From NCBI GenBank assembly GCA_003058495.1, contig QBVC01000037.1, forward strand, positions 1-51,705: DNA of 51,705 nt, in the 5' to 3' direction. Origin of the DNA: a gamma proteobacterium symbiont of Ctena orbiculata (GTDB lineage Bacteria; Pseudomonadota; Gammaproteobacteria; Chromatiales; Chromatiaceae). Each line of letters starts with the position of its first letter. Positions within the stretch are counted from its first letter, which is position 1. This document shows, one piece after another, positions 44,975-51,705 of the stretch. Under the pieces are notes generated by a model that was given only the letters and a program-made list of their open reading frames with translations, searched no databases and was not told the DNA's origin. The translations under genes were made by a program, and so were the position numbers.

Positions 44975-45721
44975 CTATTTTGTTTTGTCGGGGGTGAAGA
45001 TTTCGTCTGACAGCGGAACGTTGAAGTTAATCGACTCTAATGTAATGACCGTGCGTTTGCCTGTCTGGTCCAGGGGGGTCATGGTCCAACGGGTCGGTAT
45101 CAGGCGTCCGTCCATCTCCTTGACCTGGTCAAAGGTCATGCGCCGGTTGGCCCTTTTCTCGCATAGATACTCCATTTCCACTGGAATGCCATCGCCGCGA
45201 ATGCGTTGGATAAGTCGTTTCCAGGTGACCTTGGCCGTGGCGGAGGGCGTCGACTCTATGGTTACGATGGCCGCATCCCCCTCACCTTCCCGCTGCAGAA
45301 TTCGGTGGCTGTAGTGATTGATGAGCGAATCCGTCTCCAGCAGATCCTGATTGTTGAAATCCGAACCCATCCAGGGATCCTGCATCATTGCCGGCGAGAT
45401 CTTGATCTGCCTGCGCAGCTTGGGCAGATACATGGAGAGAATATTGTCGACCTTCAGGTAGACCGTACCCTTGGTTTTGCGGGGCGAGAGGATCTCCATG
45501 CGAAAGCGGTTGTTGACCATGTCATCATGACTGCGGAACGCCATGGTGCGCTGCCAATCAGGGCGGATGATATCGACCTGATAGACAGCGACGGAAGCGT
45601 TGGAACGCATCAGCGCTTCGGTCTTTTTCAGCAGCGCCACCGCCTCCGCTTCCGATTCACCCGCCAGGCTAGCGCCGCTGCAGATGATCAGGAGCCAGAA
45701 GGCTCGAATTAACCCTTTCAT
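44975..45721 (-). CDS. LolA-like periplasmic protein (outer membrane lipoprotein-sorting family), second copy
   Basis: With the start at 45721 (MKGLIRAFWLLIICSGASLA) the product has 248 residues and a signal peptide. The mature part shows the same family pattern as the protein at 29488. It has MAFRSHDDMVNNRFRMEILS, TVYLKVDNILSMYLPKLRRQ (LPKLRR), then DPWMGSDFNNQDLLETDSLI (GSDF...DLL), and ends in ESINFNVPLSDEIFTPDKTK. Here it is the first gene of an operon with two FtsX permeases and an ATPase, analogous to LolA with LolCDE but of a distinct family. Cargo is unknown. This is the second LolA-like gene in the window, about 15 kb from the first. Confidence 0.88.
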   Translation of the reverse strand: MKGLIRAFWLLIICSGASLAGESEAEAVALLKKTEALMRSNASVAVYQVDIIRPDWQRTMAFRSHDDMVNNRFRMEILSPRKTKGTVYLKVDNILSMYLPKLRRQIKISPAMMQDPWMGSDFNNQDLLETDSLINHYSHRILQREGEGDAAIVTIESTPSATAKVTWKRLIQRIRGDGIPVEMEYLCEKRANRRMTFDQVKEMDGRLIPTRWTMTPLDQTGKRTVITLESINFNVPLSDEIFTPDKTK

Positions 45722-45761
45722 AGAATAACTCACATCCGTAGTCGGAAATCCAGATAGTTTG

Positions 45762-45767
45762 ATTATA
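45762..45767 (-). promoter_or_regulatory. Candidate -10 element of the ABC/LolA-like operon
   Basis: A perfect TATAAT occurs on the minus strand 41 bases before the LolA-like ATG, in an AT-rich patch. The -35 region is weak (CTAGCA at 17-base spacing), which suggests an activator-dependent promoter. The rest of the 266-base gap to pth shows no gene. Confidence 0.4.
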
Positions 45768-45987
45768 AGCATTTGTTAATATATTGCTAGTTCAACGACT
45801 GCCAAGTCATCGCGTCGAACCGCTCTGGCTCCCCGCACTGTTAGGTAACTATCTGTAATTAAGGAATTTTAAAAGATAGGCGCAGCATGCCCAGGGTCTG
45901 TGACAATCCCATATTTATCATTCCCACGCAGGGGCATGGTCACCAGTCCGCCTGGGTAGGGATAGGGACAGGTGGATGCCAGGGGAT

Positions 45988-46572
45988 CTATCGGCTGCTA
46001 TGGAGTCGGTTCATTGCCTTCTGCAATTCCCCTTTGACGATCTCATCCAGCGACTCGATGGCCTGGTCAATGGCCCCTTCGATTGCCTCCCGGTCGCCCT
46101 TGGAAGGGCGCCCCAGCACATAGTTCACCACGGCATTGCGATCGTTGGGGTGATCGATGCCGATGCGCAGGCGGTGGAAGTCCCTGCTGCCGAGGGCGCT
46201 CATGATATCTCTCAATCCATTGTGTCCCGCATGTCCTCCACCCGTCTTGAGGCGCACCTGCCCCGGTTCCAGGTCGAGCTCGTCATGAACCACGAGGATC
46301 TCCCCGGGTGCGATGCGGAAATAGCTGGCCAGGCTGGATACCGCCTGACCGCTTCGATTCATAAAGGTCTTGGGTTTTAACAGACGAAGCTCTTTGCCGG
46401 CGATTGTCAATTTGCACACCAGGCCGAGGTGGCGTGATTCGCTGCGAAAGGATTGGTGCAGCTGCTGGGCCAATCTATCCACAAACCAGAAGCCGGCGTT
46501 GTGTCTTGTCGCTTCGTAATCCGCGCCGGGATTGCCCAGGCCGACGATGAGTTTGATGGGCTGGTCTACCAC
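45988..46572 (-). CDS. pth: Peptidyl-tRNA hydrolase
   Basis: The 194-residue enzyme releases tRNA from abortive peptidyl-tRNA. The catalytic and binding residues N14, H24, M71-N72 and D97 are in place (GLGNPGADYEATRHNAGFWF, KPKTFMNRSG, VVHDELDLEPGQVRLKTGGG), offset by 4 from E. coli. Length is typical. It lies downstream of rplY on the same strand, the common gammaproteobacterial order prs-rplY-pth. Its 3' side faces the upstream region of the LolA-like operon, with 266 bases between. Confidence 0.97.
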   Translation of the reverse strand: MVDQPIKLIVGLGNPGADYEATRHNAGFWFVDRLAQQLHQSFRSESRHLGLVCKLTIAGKELRLLKPKTFMNRSGQAVSSLASYFRIAPGEILVVHDELDLEPGQVRLKTGGGHAGHNGLRDIMSALGSRDFHRLRIGIDHPNDRNAVVNYVLGRPSKGDREAIEGAIDQAIESLDEIVKGELQKAMNRLHSSR

Positions 46573-46635
46573 TCTATGCTTCGTTTAGCGCGCATTTAAC
46601 GGAAAAATCGTGGCGGCCGACTTCAAGAGGAGCGA

Positions 46636-46656
46636 GGGGGCGGTGGAGACGCCCCC
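46636..46656 (-). other. GC-rich hairpin between rplY and pth
   Basis: GGGGGCG and CGCCCCC pair around a 7-base loop just after the rplY stop. There is no T-run, so it may attenuate or separate rplY and pth expression rather than fully terminate. The 94-base gap contains nothing else. Confidence 0.55.
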
Positions 46657-46666
46657 ACGAATGAAG

Positions 46667-47305
46667 TTACTCCTCGGGCGCTTCGCCACCACCCTCTTCG
46701 GGTTCTGCTTCTTCATCTTCCACGATTTCGGTGGTGTGAGCCGTGTGGATGGTGAGAACGATAGGATCCTCATTGCCTTCATGGGTGATCAGGTCGACAC
46801 CCTCCGGGAGTTTCACTTCCGAGGCGTGCAGGACGGTACCCATCTGCAGGTTGGACATGTCGACCTCGATGAACTCCGGCAGATCCTTCGGCAGGCAGCT
46901 GATCTCCATGTCGCTCATGACATGGCTGGCCTGGCCACCGGCCTTGATCCCGGGACAGGTCGATTCATTGATAAAATGGATCGGCACATGGAGGCGGATC
47001 TTCTCGTCCGCCTGCACGCGTTGAAAATCGACGTGGAGGATGAAGGGCTTGGCCGGATGGCGCTGCAGGTCCTTCAGCACCACGGTCTCCTGCTTGCCCT
47101 CGAGCTTCAGGCTCAGAAGATTGGCGTAGAAACCCTCGATCTCCAGCGAGTGGGCCAGTTCATTGTGGGGTACGCTGATCATGGTCGGATCCTTGTGGGC
47201 TCCGTAGACGATGCCCGGTATCAGGCCGGCGCGACGCAGGCGGCGGCTCGCACCTTTCCCTGAATCGCCCCGTTTTTGAGCGTTGACTTCGAAATTGGCA
47301 GACAT
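46667..47305 (-). CDS. rplY: Ribosomal protein bL25, long (Ctc-type) form
   Basis: The 212-residue protein starts MSANFEVNAQKRGDSGKGAS and contains RLRRAGLIPGIVYGAHKDPT, the 5S rRNA-binding L25 domain. A C-terminal TL5/Ctc domain follows (about 95-180), then an acidic tail (EDEEAEPEEGGGEAPEE). It binds 5S rRNA in the large subunit. Enteric L25 is only about 94 residues; the long form is usual outside enterics. The reading frame extends further upstream, but the ATG at 47305 is where homology begins. It sits between prs and pth in the standard order. Confidence 0.96.
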   Translation of the reverse strand: MSANFEVNAQKRGDSGKGASRRLRRAGLIPGIVYGAHKDPTMISVPHNELAHSLEIEGFYANLLSLKLEGKQETVVLKDLQRHPAKPFILHVDFQRVQADEKIRLHVPIHFINESTCPGIKAGGQASHVMSDMEISCLPKDLPEFIEVDMSNLQMGTVLHASEVKLPEGVDLITHEGNEDPIVLTIHTAHTTEIVEDEEAEPEEGGGEAPEE

Positions 47306-47496
47306 GGCTGACTCCGTATCTGTAGGATTGGTTGAGTGGGACAGGCCGCCCCGCGACCAAAGCGGCCCTCGCTCGCTGCTTCTGGTGCAGCGGACGCGCG
47401 ATTCTAACAGGATTGGCTTTTTTTTCCAGTCCCAATCGGCAATCCCGACCCTGAATCCCGCCTCACGGGCCGCCGCTTGAGAGGGCTCAAGCCCGG

Positions 47497-48450
47497 TCAG
47501 TCGATAAAGAGAGAGCTGACCGACTCTTCGTTGGAGATGCGCCGCATCGTCTCCGCCAGGAGCTCGGCAATGCTTACCTGGCGTATCGGGGTGCACTGCT
47601 TGGCCTCCTCCGAAAGCGGAATCGTGTTGGTGACCACCAGCTCGTCGATTTGGGAGTTGCTGAGATTGGCGACCGCCGGCCCGGAGAGCACCGGATGGGT
47701 ACAATAGGCCACGACCTTGGCGGCACCGTGCTCTTTCAGTGCCGCCGCTGCCTGGCACAGGGTGCCGGCTGTGTCGACCAGGTCGTCGATCAGGATACAG
47801 CTGCGCCCCTCCACCTTGCCGATGATGTGCATCACCTTGGCTTCGTTGGGTCTCGGGCGGCGCTTGTCGATAATCGCCAGCTCGGCGTCATCCAGCCGTT
47901 TTGCCAGCGCCCGTGCCCGCACCACGCCGCCGACATCGGGGGAAACAACGACGATGTCAGGATGCTTCTGGCGCCATACATCACCGAGGAGTATCGGTGA
48001 GGCGTAGACGTTGTCCACCGGGATGTCGAAAAAGCCCTGGATCTGGTCGGCATGCAGATCAACGGTCAAGACCCGGTCGGCACCGGCGGTGCCGATCATC
48101 TTCGCCGCCAGGCGGGCGGTGATCGGGACCCGGGCGGATCGGGGGCGCCGATCCTGCCGGGCATAGCCGAAGTAGGGGATGACCGCGGTGATGCGCTTGA
48201 CCGAGGACCAGCGCATGGCATCGATCATCACCAGCAGCTCCATCAGATTCTCGTTGGTGGGTGCCGAGGTGGGCTGGACAATGAAGACATCGCGGCCGCG
48301 CACATTCTCATGGATCTCCGCCATGACCTCGCCGTCACTGAAACGACCGACTTGCATCTTTCCAAGTGGGAGGCTGAGGTGGGCGACGATTTCAGCGCTC
48401 AGCTCCGGGTTGGCGTTTCCGGAGAAAACCATCATGGCTGTGGCAGACAC
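47497..48450 (-). CDS. prs: Ribose-phosphate pyrophosphokinase (PRPP synthetase)
   Basis: The 317-residue enzyme makes PRPP from ribose-5-phosphate and ATP, feeding purine, pyrimidine, histidine and NAD synthesis. Conserved motifs are [17 protein letters not shown], the flexible-loop [23 protein letters not shown], and the PRPP-binding [19 protein letters not shown] (about 223-241). Length matches the family (315). It lies between the tRNA-Gln gene and rplY, the usual gammaproteobacterial neighbourhood. A GCTTGAG...CTCAAGC stem with a 4-base loop follows its stop, with no T-run. Confidence 0.97.
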   Translation of the reverse strand: MSATAMMVFSGNANPELSAEIVAHLSLPLGKMQVGRFSDGEVMAEIHENVRGRDVFIVQPTSAPTNENLMELLVMIDAMRWSSVKRITAVIPYFGYARQDRRPRSARVPITARLAAKMIGTAGADRVLTVDLHADQIQGFFDIPVDNVYASPILLGDVWRQKHPDIVVVSPDVGGVVRARALAKRLDDAELAIIDKRRPRPNEAKVMHIIGKVEGRSCILIDDLVDTAGTLCQAAAALKEHGAAKVVAYCTHPVLSGPAVANLSNSQIDELVVTNTIPLSEEAKQCTPIRQVSIAELLAETMRRISNEESVSSLFID

Positions 48451-48490
48451 GGTTTTGATCCCCTATATCAAACAGTGATTGGCAGTGAAA

Positions 48491-48565
48491 TGGCTGGGGC
48501 GGCAGGATTCGAACCTACGAATGCTGGGATCAAAACCCAGTGCCTTACCGCTTGGCGACGCCCCA
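48491..48565 (-). tRNA. tRNA-Gln (anticodon TTG)
   Basis: The 75-base gene reads TGGGGCG...CGCCCCA on the minus strand, with encoded CCA. The anticodon loop is TTTTGAT (anticodon TTG) and the T-arm loop is GTTCGAATC. The first pair is U1-A72, typical of tRNA-Gln. It lies between prs and ispE, its standard place in gammaproteobacteria. Confidence 0.97.
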
Positions 48566-48573
48566 AATTAACC

Positions 48574-49440
48574 CTATTCGGGTTGGAGTAACTCCTTCAG
48601 CGGGGAACGGTTAGCCCCGCGAGCAACAAAACCATCCAAACTCGCCGGCTTCTTCGCAAGCAGATCCTGAGCCGACTGCCGGTCGGCAAAGGCGGCGAAA
48701 ACACAGGCCCCGGTACCGGTCAGCCGGGCATCCGCATACTGGTTCAGCCAATCCAAGGCCTGCGCCACTTCAGGATGGCGCCTGCGTACGACAGGAAGAC
48801 AGTCATTATGACAGTTACCCTGCAGAAAGGCGCGTATTGTGATCCGGGGTGAGTTGCGTGTCAAATCAGGCTGGCTGAAGATATCTGCCGTGGAGACATG
48901 GCAGGCGGGTTGTAGCAGCAGATACCAGTTCTCGGGTAGCTCGATATCGGTCAACTCCTCCCCGATACCTTCAGCCCAAGCGGCATGACCATGAATGAAG
49001 ACCGGTACATCCGCGCCAAGTCCGAGGGCGATTTTCATCAGCTCCGGGGGGGAGAGCGAAAGATTCCAGAGTCGGTTGAGCACCATCAAGGTGGTTGCGG
49101 CATCCGAGCTGCCGCCGCCCAGTCCGGCGCCCATCGGCAGCTGTTTTTGCAGTCTGATTTCGACGCCAAGACGGCTGCCGCTCAGCCGCTGCAATTTCAG
49201 CGCGGCGCGATAACAGAGATTCTCGGTCCGTGCCAGGTCACTCAGGTTGTCATGGAGGACGATCCGGCCGTCGTTGCGAGGCCTGAAGCGAAGCTGATCG
49301 TGAATATCGAGAAACTGGAAGACGGTTTGCAGTTGATGGTAGCCATCGCCGCGCCTGCCGATGATGCGCAGCATCAGGTTCAGTTTTGCCGGAGCCGGAA
49401 AGGCGAGATTTTCGTCAGACAAACTGCGTGACGACATGGA
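48574..49440 (-). CDS. ispE: 4-diphosphocytidyl-2-C-methyl-D-erythritol kinase
   Basis: The 288-residue GHMP kinase phosphorylates CDP-methylerythritol in the MEP isoprenoid pathway. Family features are AFPAPAKLNLMLRIIGRRGD (about 12-31) and the ATP-binding PMGAGLGGGSSDAATTLMVL. The C-terminal RLTGTGACVFAAF resembles GHMP motif 3. I start it at 49440 (MSSRSLSDENLAFPAPAKLN), where the frame leaves the TPR gene; a longer frame to 49560 is not supported. The gene normally next to it, lolB, is not here: the TPR lipoprotein gene follows directly, 5 bases away. Confidence 0.95.
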   Translation of the reverse strand, partial: SMSSRSLSDENLAFPAPAKLNLMLRIIGRRGDGYHQLQTVFQFLDIHDQLRFRPRNDGRIVLHDNLSDLARTENLCYRAALKLQRLSGSRLGVEIRLQKQLPMGAGLGGGSSDAATTLMVLNRLWNLSLSPPELMKIALGLGADVPVFIHGHAAWAEGIGEELTDIELPENWYLLLQPACHVSTADIFSQPDLTRNSPRITIRAFLQGNCHNDCLPVVRRRHPEVAQALDWLNQYADARLTGTGACVFAAFADRQSAQDLLAKKPASLDGFVARGANRSPLKELLQPE

Positions 49441-49445
49441 ACGGG

Positions 49446-51179
49446 TCAGTTCTCCGCACCCAAACGCTTCATGACAGGCTTGATGAACCTGTTGTCGGGA
49501 TCCCGCTCGTTGGCCGCATTCCAGATCTCGATGGCGCGTTGCTGCTGCCCAAGATGCCATAGCACTTCACCCAGGTGGGAGGCGATCTCGGCGTCGGGGC
49601 TGAGTTCGGCGGCCCTGTTGAGAAATTCGAGGGCGGTTTCCAGATTGCCCAGACGGAACTCCACCCAACCCATGCTATCGAGAATGGCCGGGCTTTTCGG
49701 TTTTATCTCCAAGGCCTGTTCGATATAACCCTTTGCCTCCTGCAGGCGGTTGGTCTGGTCGGCCAGGGTGTAGCCGAGGGCATTCAGGGCGTCGGCGTGC
49801 TTGGGTTGGGTGGCGAGGATTTTGCGCAGGTCCTGCTCCAGCAGATCGATCCGTTTCAGGTCGGCGGCGTTCAGTCCACGGGCATAGAGCAGGTCGGTGT
49901 TGTCCTCAAAGATCTCCAAGGCCTTGCTGTAGACCTGGTGGGCGGTCTCATAATCCTTTGCCTCGCGCAGCAGTTCCGCCTCGATGATGTAGAACTTCAC
50001 CTCATGGGGGCTCTGGGTGATGCGCAGCCGCTGCAGGGTTTCGCGGGCCTGGTTCAGGTTTCCCTGATCGGCCAGGATCTTTGCGATTCGAACTTGTGCA
50101 TCGACCAGGTTTTTTCCTTCCACGCGACTGTACCAGGCCAGTGCCTGTTTCGGTCTCTTCTCCTCCTCGGCAATCATCCCCAGGTAGAAACTTGCCTGGT
50201 TGCGTTTCTGCCGCCTGTCGACGAGCTTCTGCAGATACTCCTTTGCGTCTTCATAACGCTCCATCTGTAGATTGATGATGCCGAGCGAGAAGGTGATATC
50301 GCCGTCGTCAGGATCCTCTTCATAGAGTGTCTGGTAGATCTCCAGAGCCGCTTCAGGTTGGTTCATCTCGAGCAGGAGCCTGGCGTATGCCTTGCCCAGT
50401 TGGGCGTTGCCCGGAGAGTCCTCGTAGGCCTGCTTGATAAAGGCCACACCCTGCTCTTTTTGATCCATGTTGATGAGGATTTGTGTCTTCAGGACGAGAC
50501 TCTGATTGGATGCCGGTTCGAGGGAGAGGGAGCGATCGACGTACTGCAGTGCGAGGCCGTGTTGCTTGGCGTGATTGGCGGTAAGGGCAAGGGCGTAGAA
50601 TGCCTTGCCATCCTGGCTCTCATCTTTGACCAGCTGCTGCATGATGAGCAACGCCTGATCGGGTGCCGCCGATTTTTCAGCGATTGCGGCGGCCTGGAGA
50701 TAACCGGAGAGACCCTGGCCGTTTGCAATCTCCACCACCTGCTGCAGGTGGTGGATTGCCTGGCTGAAATCACCTTTGCGTATGTAGAGGACCGCGGTTA
50801 TTTGGTGGGCCTTGAGCGATTGTGGTGAGATATCGACCCATAGGGTTGCGGCGGTTAGGGCGGCATCGGGCATGTTCGCCTGCAGACCCAGCCCGGTGGC
50901 CCGTTCTGCGGCACTCTCGTCCCGTGACTCCTTGGCGGCCTGCAGTGCATGTTCGAAGGCAAATTTACTGTGGCCGCGTTGGGCGGCGATTTCACCGGTC
51001 AGGGTGTTGTAGATCAGGTCTTCGCTGAGACCATCCGCGGCTTGGGCCGGTTGCGATGGGAGCTTGGCGTCTTCCCCCGGAACCGCAGCGCTCTGCGGGC
51101 CCGGTGGAATGCTGGCGCAGGCGGAGAGCAGGAGACAGGGTAAAATAAGGAGATACTTAATTTGTCGGTTGATATGCAT
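49446..51179 (-). CDS. TPR-repeat lipoprotein
   Basis: The 577-residue product has a lipoprotein signal (MHINRQIKYLLILPCLLLSA, lipobox LLSAC, lipidated C21). The rest is about ten or more tetratricopeptide-like helix pairs (for example NDPDDGDITFSLGIINLQME-type units, AKSPAILDSMGWVEFRLGNL and LEFLNRAAELSPDAEIASHL). Proteins of this kind are encoded beside hemA and lolB/ispE in Pseudomonas and relatives, with an uncertain role in the envelope. Here it is upstream of ispE on the same strand, and hemA lies about 22 kb away. It has a periplasmic scaffold character. Confidence 0.9.
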   Translation of the reverse strand: MHINRQIKYLLILPCLLLSACASIPPGPQSAAVPGEDAKLPSQPAQAADGLSEDLIYNTLTGEIAAQRGHSKFAFEHALQAAKESRDESAAERATGLGLQANMPDAALTAATLWVDISPQSLKAHQITAVLYIRKGDFSQAIHHLQQVVEIANGQGLSGYLQAAAIAEKSAAPDQALLIMQQLVKDESQDGKAFYALALTANHAKQHGLALQYVDRSLSLEPASNQSLVLKTQILINMDQKEQGVAFIKQAYEDSPGNAQLGKAYARLLLEMNQPEAALEIYQTLYEEDPDDGDITFSLGIINLQMERYEDAKEYLQKLVDRRQKRNQASFYLGMIAEEEKRPKQALAWYSRVEGKNLVDAQVRIAKILADQGNLNQARETLQRLRITQSPHEVKFYIIEAELLREAKDYETAHQVYSKALEIFEDNTDLLYARGLNAADLKRIDLLEQDLRKILATQPKHADALNALGYTLADQTNRLQEAKGYIEQALEIKPKSPAILDSMGWVEFRLGNLETALEFLNRAAELSPDAEIASHLGEVLWHLGQQQRAIEIWNAANERDPDNRFIKPVMKRLGAEN

Positions 51180-51407
51180 ATATCTAGTAGTAATAAATGT
51201 AATTTAGGCTGACTGCAAGTGTTGTCTTGCGCCACAGACAGGGTAAATCCGAGCATTATTGCGCATGATGGCTGTTATCAGGCTGTCGGCTTCAGGACGT
51301 CCCGCCGGATTTTCCTTCAACGCCGTCGATATGGCCACCATTTCCCTCCGCCCCGGAGAGGTGAATCCGGCTTAAGCAATAGACAAAAAAATGTTTGGGA
51401 TGTTGTA

Positions 51408-51436
51408 TTGACTTTGAACGGTCTAGGCGTCAGAAT
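51408..51436 (+). promoter_or_regulatory. Sigma-70 promoter of tRNA-Tyr
   Basis: TTGACT (51408-51413), a 17-base spacer and CAGAAT (51431-51436) form a good promoter 15 bases before the tRNA-Tyr gene. The start would be near 51443. The rest of the 272-base gap upstream (51180-51451) holds nothing recognised. Confidence 0.7.
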
Positions 51437-51451
51437 GCCCGGCTCTCGCTT

Positions 51452-51536
51452 GGAGGGGTTCCCGAGTGGCCAAAGGGATCAGACTGTAAATCTGACGGCT
51501 CCGCCTTCGGAGGTTCGAATCCTCCCCCCTCCACCA
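51452..51536 (+). tRNA. tRNA-Tyr (anticodon GTA)
   Basis: The 85-base gene includes the encoded CCA. The acceptor stem is GGAGGGG/CCCCTCC, the anticodon loop is CTGTAAA with anticodon GTA, and the long variable arm (ACGGCTCCGCCTTCGGAG) identifies a class II tRNA. The T-loop is GTTCGAATC. Confidence 0.97.
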
Positions 51537-51634
51537 GGTGATGCCGGGAAAAAGATCGGTATGGACGACGGACTTGAAGGCTCTTCCACTCTGGCCAAGA
51601 GGGGGAGGATGCGGACCGATCAGAGGTTCGACGA

Positions 51635-51700
51635 AACCGCGAAGCGGTTGAGAACGCCGCACGCAGTGTGGCGGCCCGGAGGGCGGAAGGCCGGAGGCCT
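51635..51700 (+). other. Array of four consecutive hairpins with GNA triloops downstream of tRNA-Tyr
   Basis: Four adjacent perfect or near-perfect hairpins follow each other. They are AACCGC-GAA-GCGGTT (51635-51649), CGCCGCAC-GCA-GTGTGGCG (51655-51673, one G.U pair), GCCC-GGA-GGGC (51674-51684) and AGGCC-GGA-GGCCT (51688-51700). All loops are GNA. The first contains GCGAAGC, a sequence known to form an unusually stable DNA mini-hairpin. The region could be the processed 3' leader of the tRNA transcript, a repeat, or a structured RNA. The window ends here. Confidence 0.6.
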
Positions 51701-51705
51701 GGAGT

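Noticed and set aside
48052-48591. Reading frame covering tRNA-Gln with the segment AGFEPTNAGIKTQCLTAWRR
   Set aside because: This is the recurrent spurious translation of a tRNA gene, not a protein.
51423-51662. Reading frame on the minus strand over tRNA-Tyr (WWRGEDSNLRRRSRQ)
   Set aside because: Also a typical tRNA-derived false frame.

Overview
The window looks like a GC-rich (visually about 58-60%) chromosome segment of a free-living or symbiotic gammaproteobacterium, possibly of the Chromatiales / sulfur-oxidiser type. This rests on gene content and order: rpoZ-spoT-ridA, recG-ubiC-ubiA, a rhombosortase, moeB/prmC-prfA-hemA, and pth-rplY-prs-tRNA(Gln)-ispE. The genus cannot be named from the sequence alone. 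No rRNA genes, CRISPR array, intact insertion sequence or prophage was seen.

Layout. (1) 1-1479: a small membrane protein cut by the edge, an internally deleted SRPBCC gene, an HxlR regulator, and a 147-bp inverted-repeat element. (2) 1480-7702: assimilatory sulfate reduction, with a CysB-like regulator divergent from cysJ-cysI-cysH-cysC, followed by a DUF2061 membrane protein. (3) 7715-14017: a leftward block of MFS transporter, IlvB-like ThDP enzyme, large GT2-like glycosyltransferase and PAPS-type sulfotransferase, with a divergent AraC regulator. The sulfotransferase would use the PAPS that CysC makes next door. (4) 14132-23325: housekeeping genes (rpoZ, spoT, ridA, recG, ubiC, ubiA) interspersed with a hypothetical gene, an FMN-type oxidase-fold protein and yjbQ. 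Two AT-rich inverted-repeat elements lie at gene ends here. (5) 23364-29133: a leftward run of hemA-prfA-prmC, a hypothetical gene, moeB, rhombosortase and a small lipoprotein.

(6) 29488-35792: a three-gene envelope system (LolA-like periplasmic protein, DUF1302 outer-membrane protein, MMPL/RND transporter) with hairpins between the genes and a clear terminator at its end. (7) 35903-45721: a methyltransferase, then an AT-richer sensory cluster of three proteins. These are an ODP-type di-iron domain fused to a histidine kinase, a REC-DUF3369-HD-GYP response regulator, and a membrane sensor ending in a FixL-like PAS domain. They converge on a leftward ABC operon: a second LolA-like protein, two FtsX-type permeases and an ATPase. 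(8) 45988-51536: pth, rplY, prs, tRNA-Gln, ispE and a TPR lipoprotein, then tRNA-Tyr followed by a run of tightly packed hairpins at the window edge.

How it fits together. The most interesting region is 29.1-45.7 kb. It sits between hemA and the pth...TPR block, which are near neighbours in Pseudomonas-like genomes, and it carries two independent LolA-like envelope transport systems plus an apparent oxygen-sensing / c-di-GMP signalling module. lolB, usually next to ispE, is absent from its customary place. Another thread is a family of intergenic elements and hairpins that share short GNA-type triloops, including the GCGAAGC mini-hairpin sequence.
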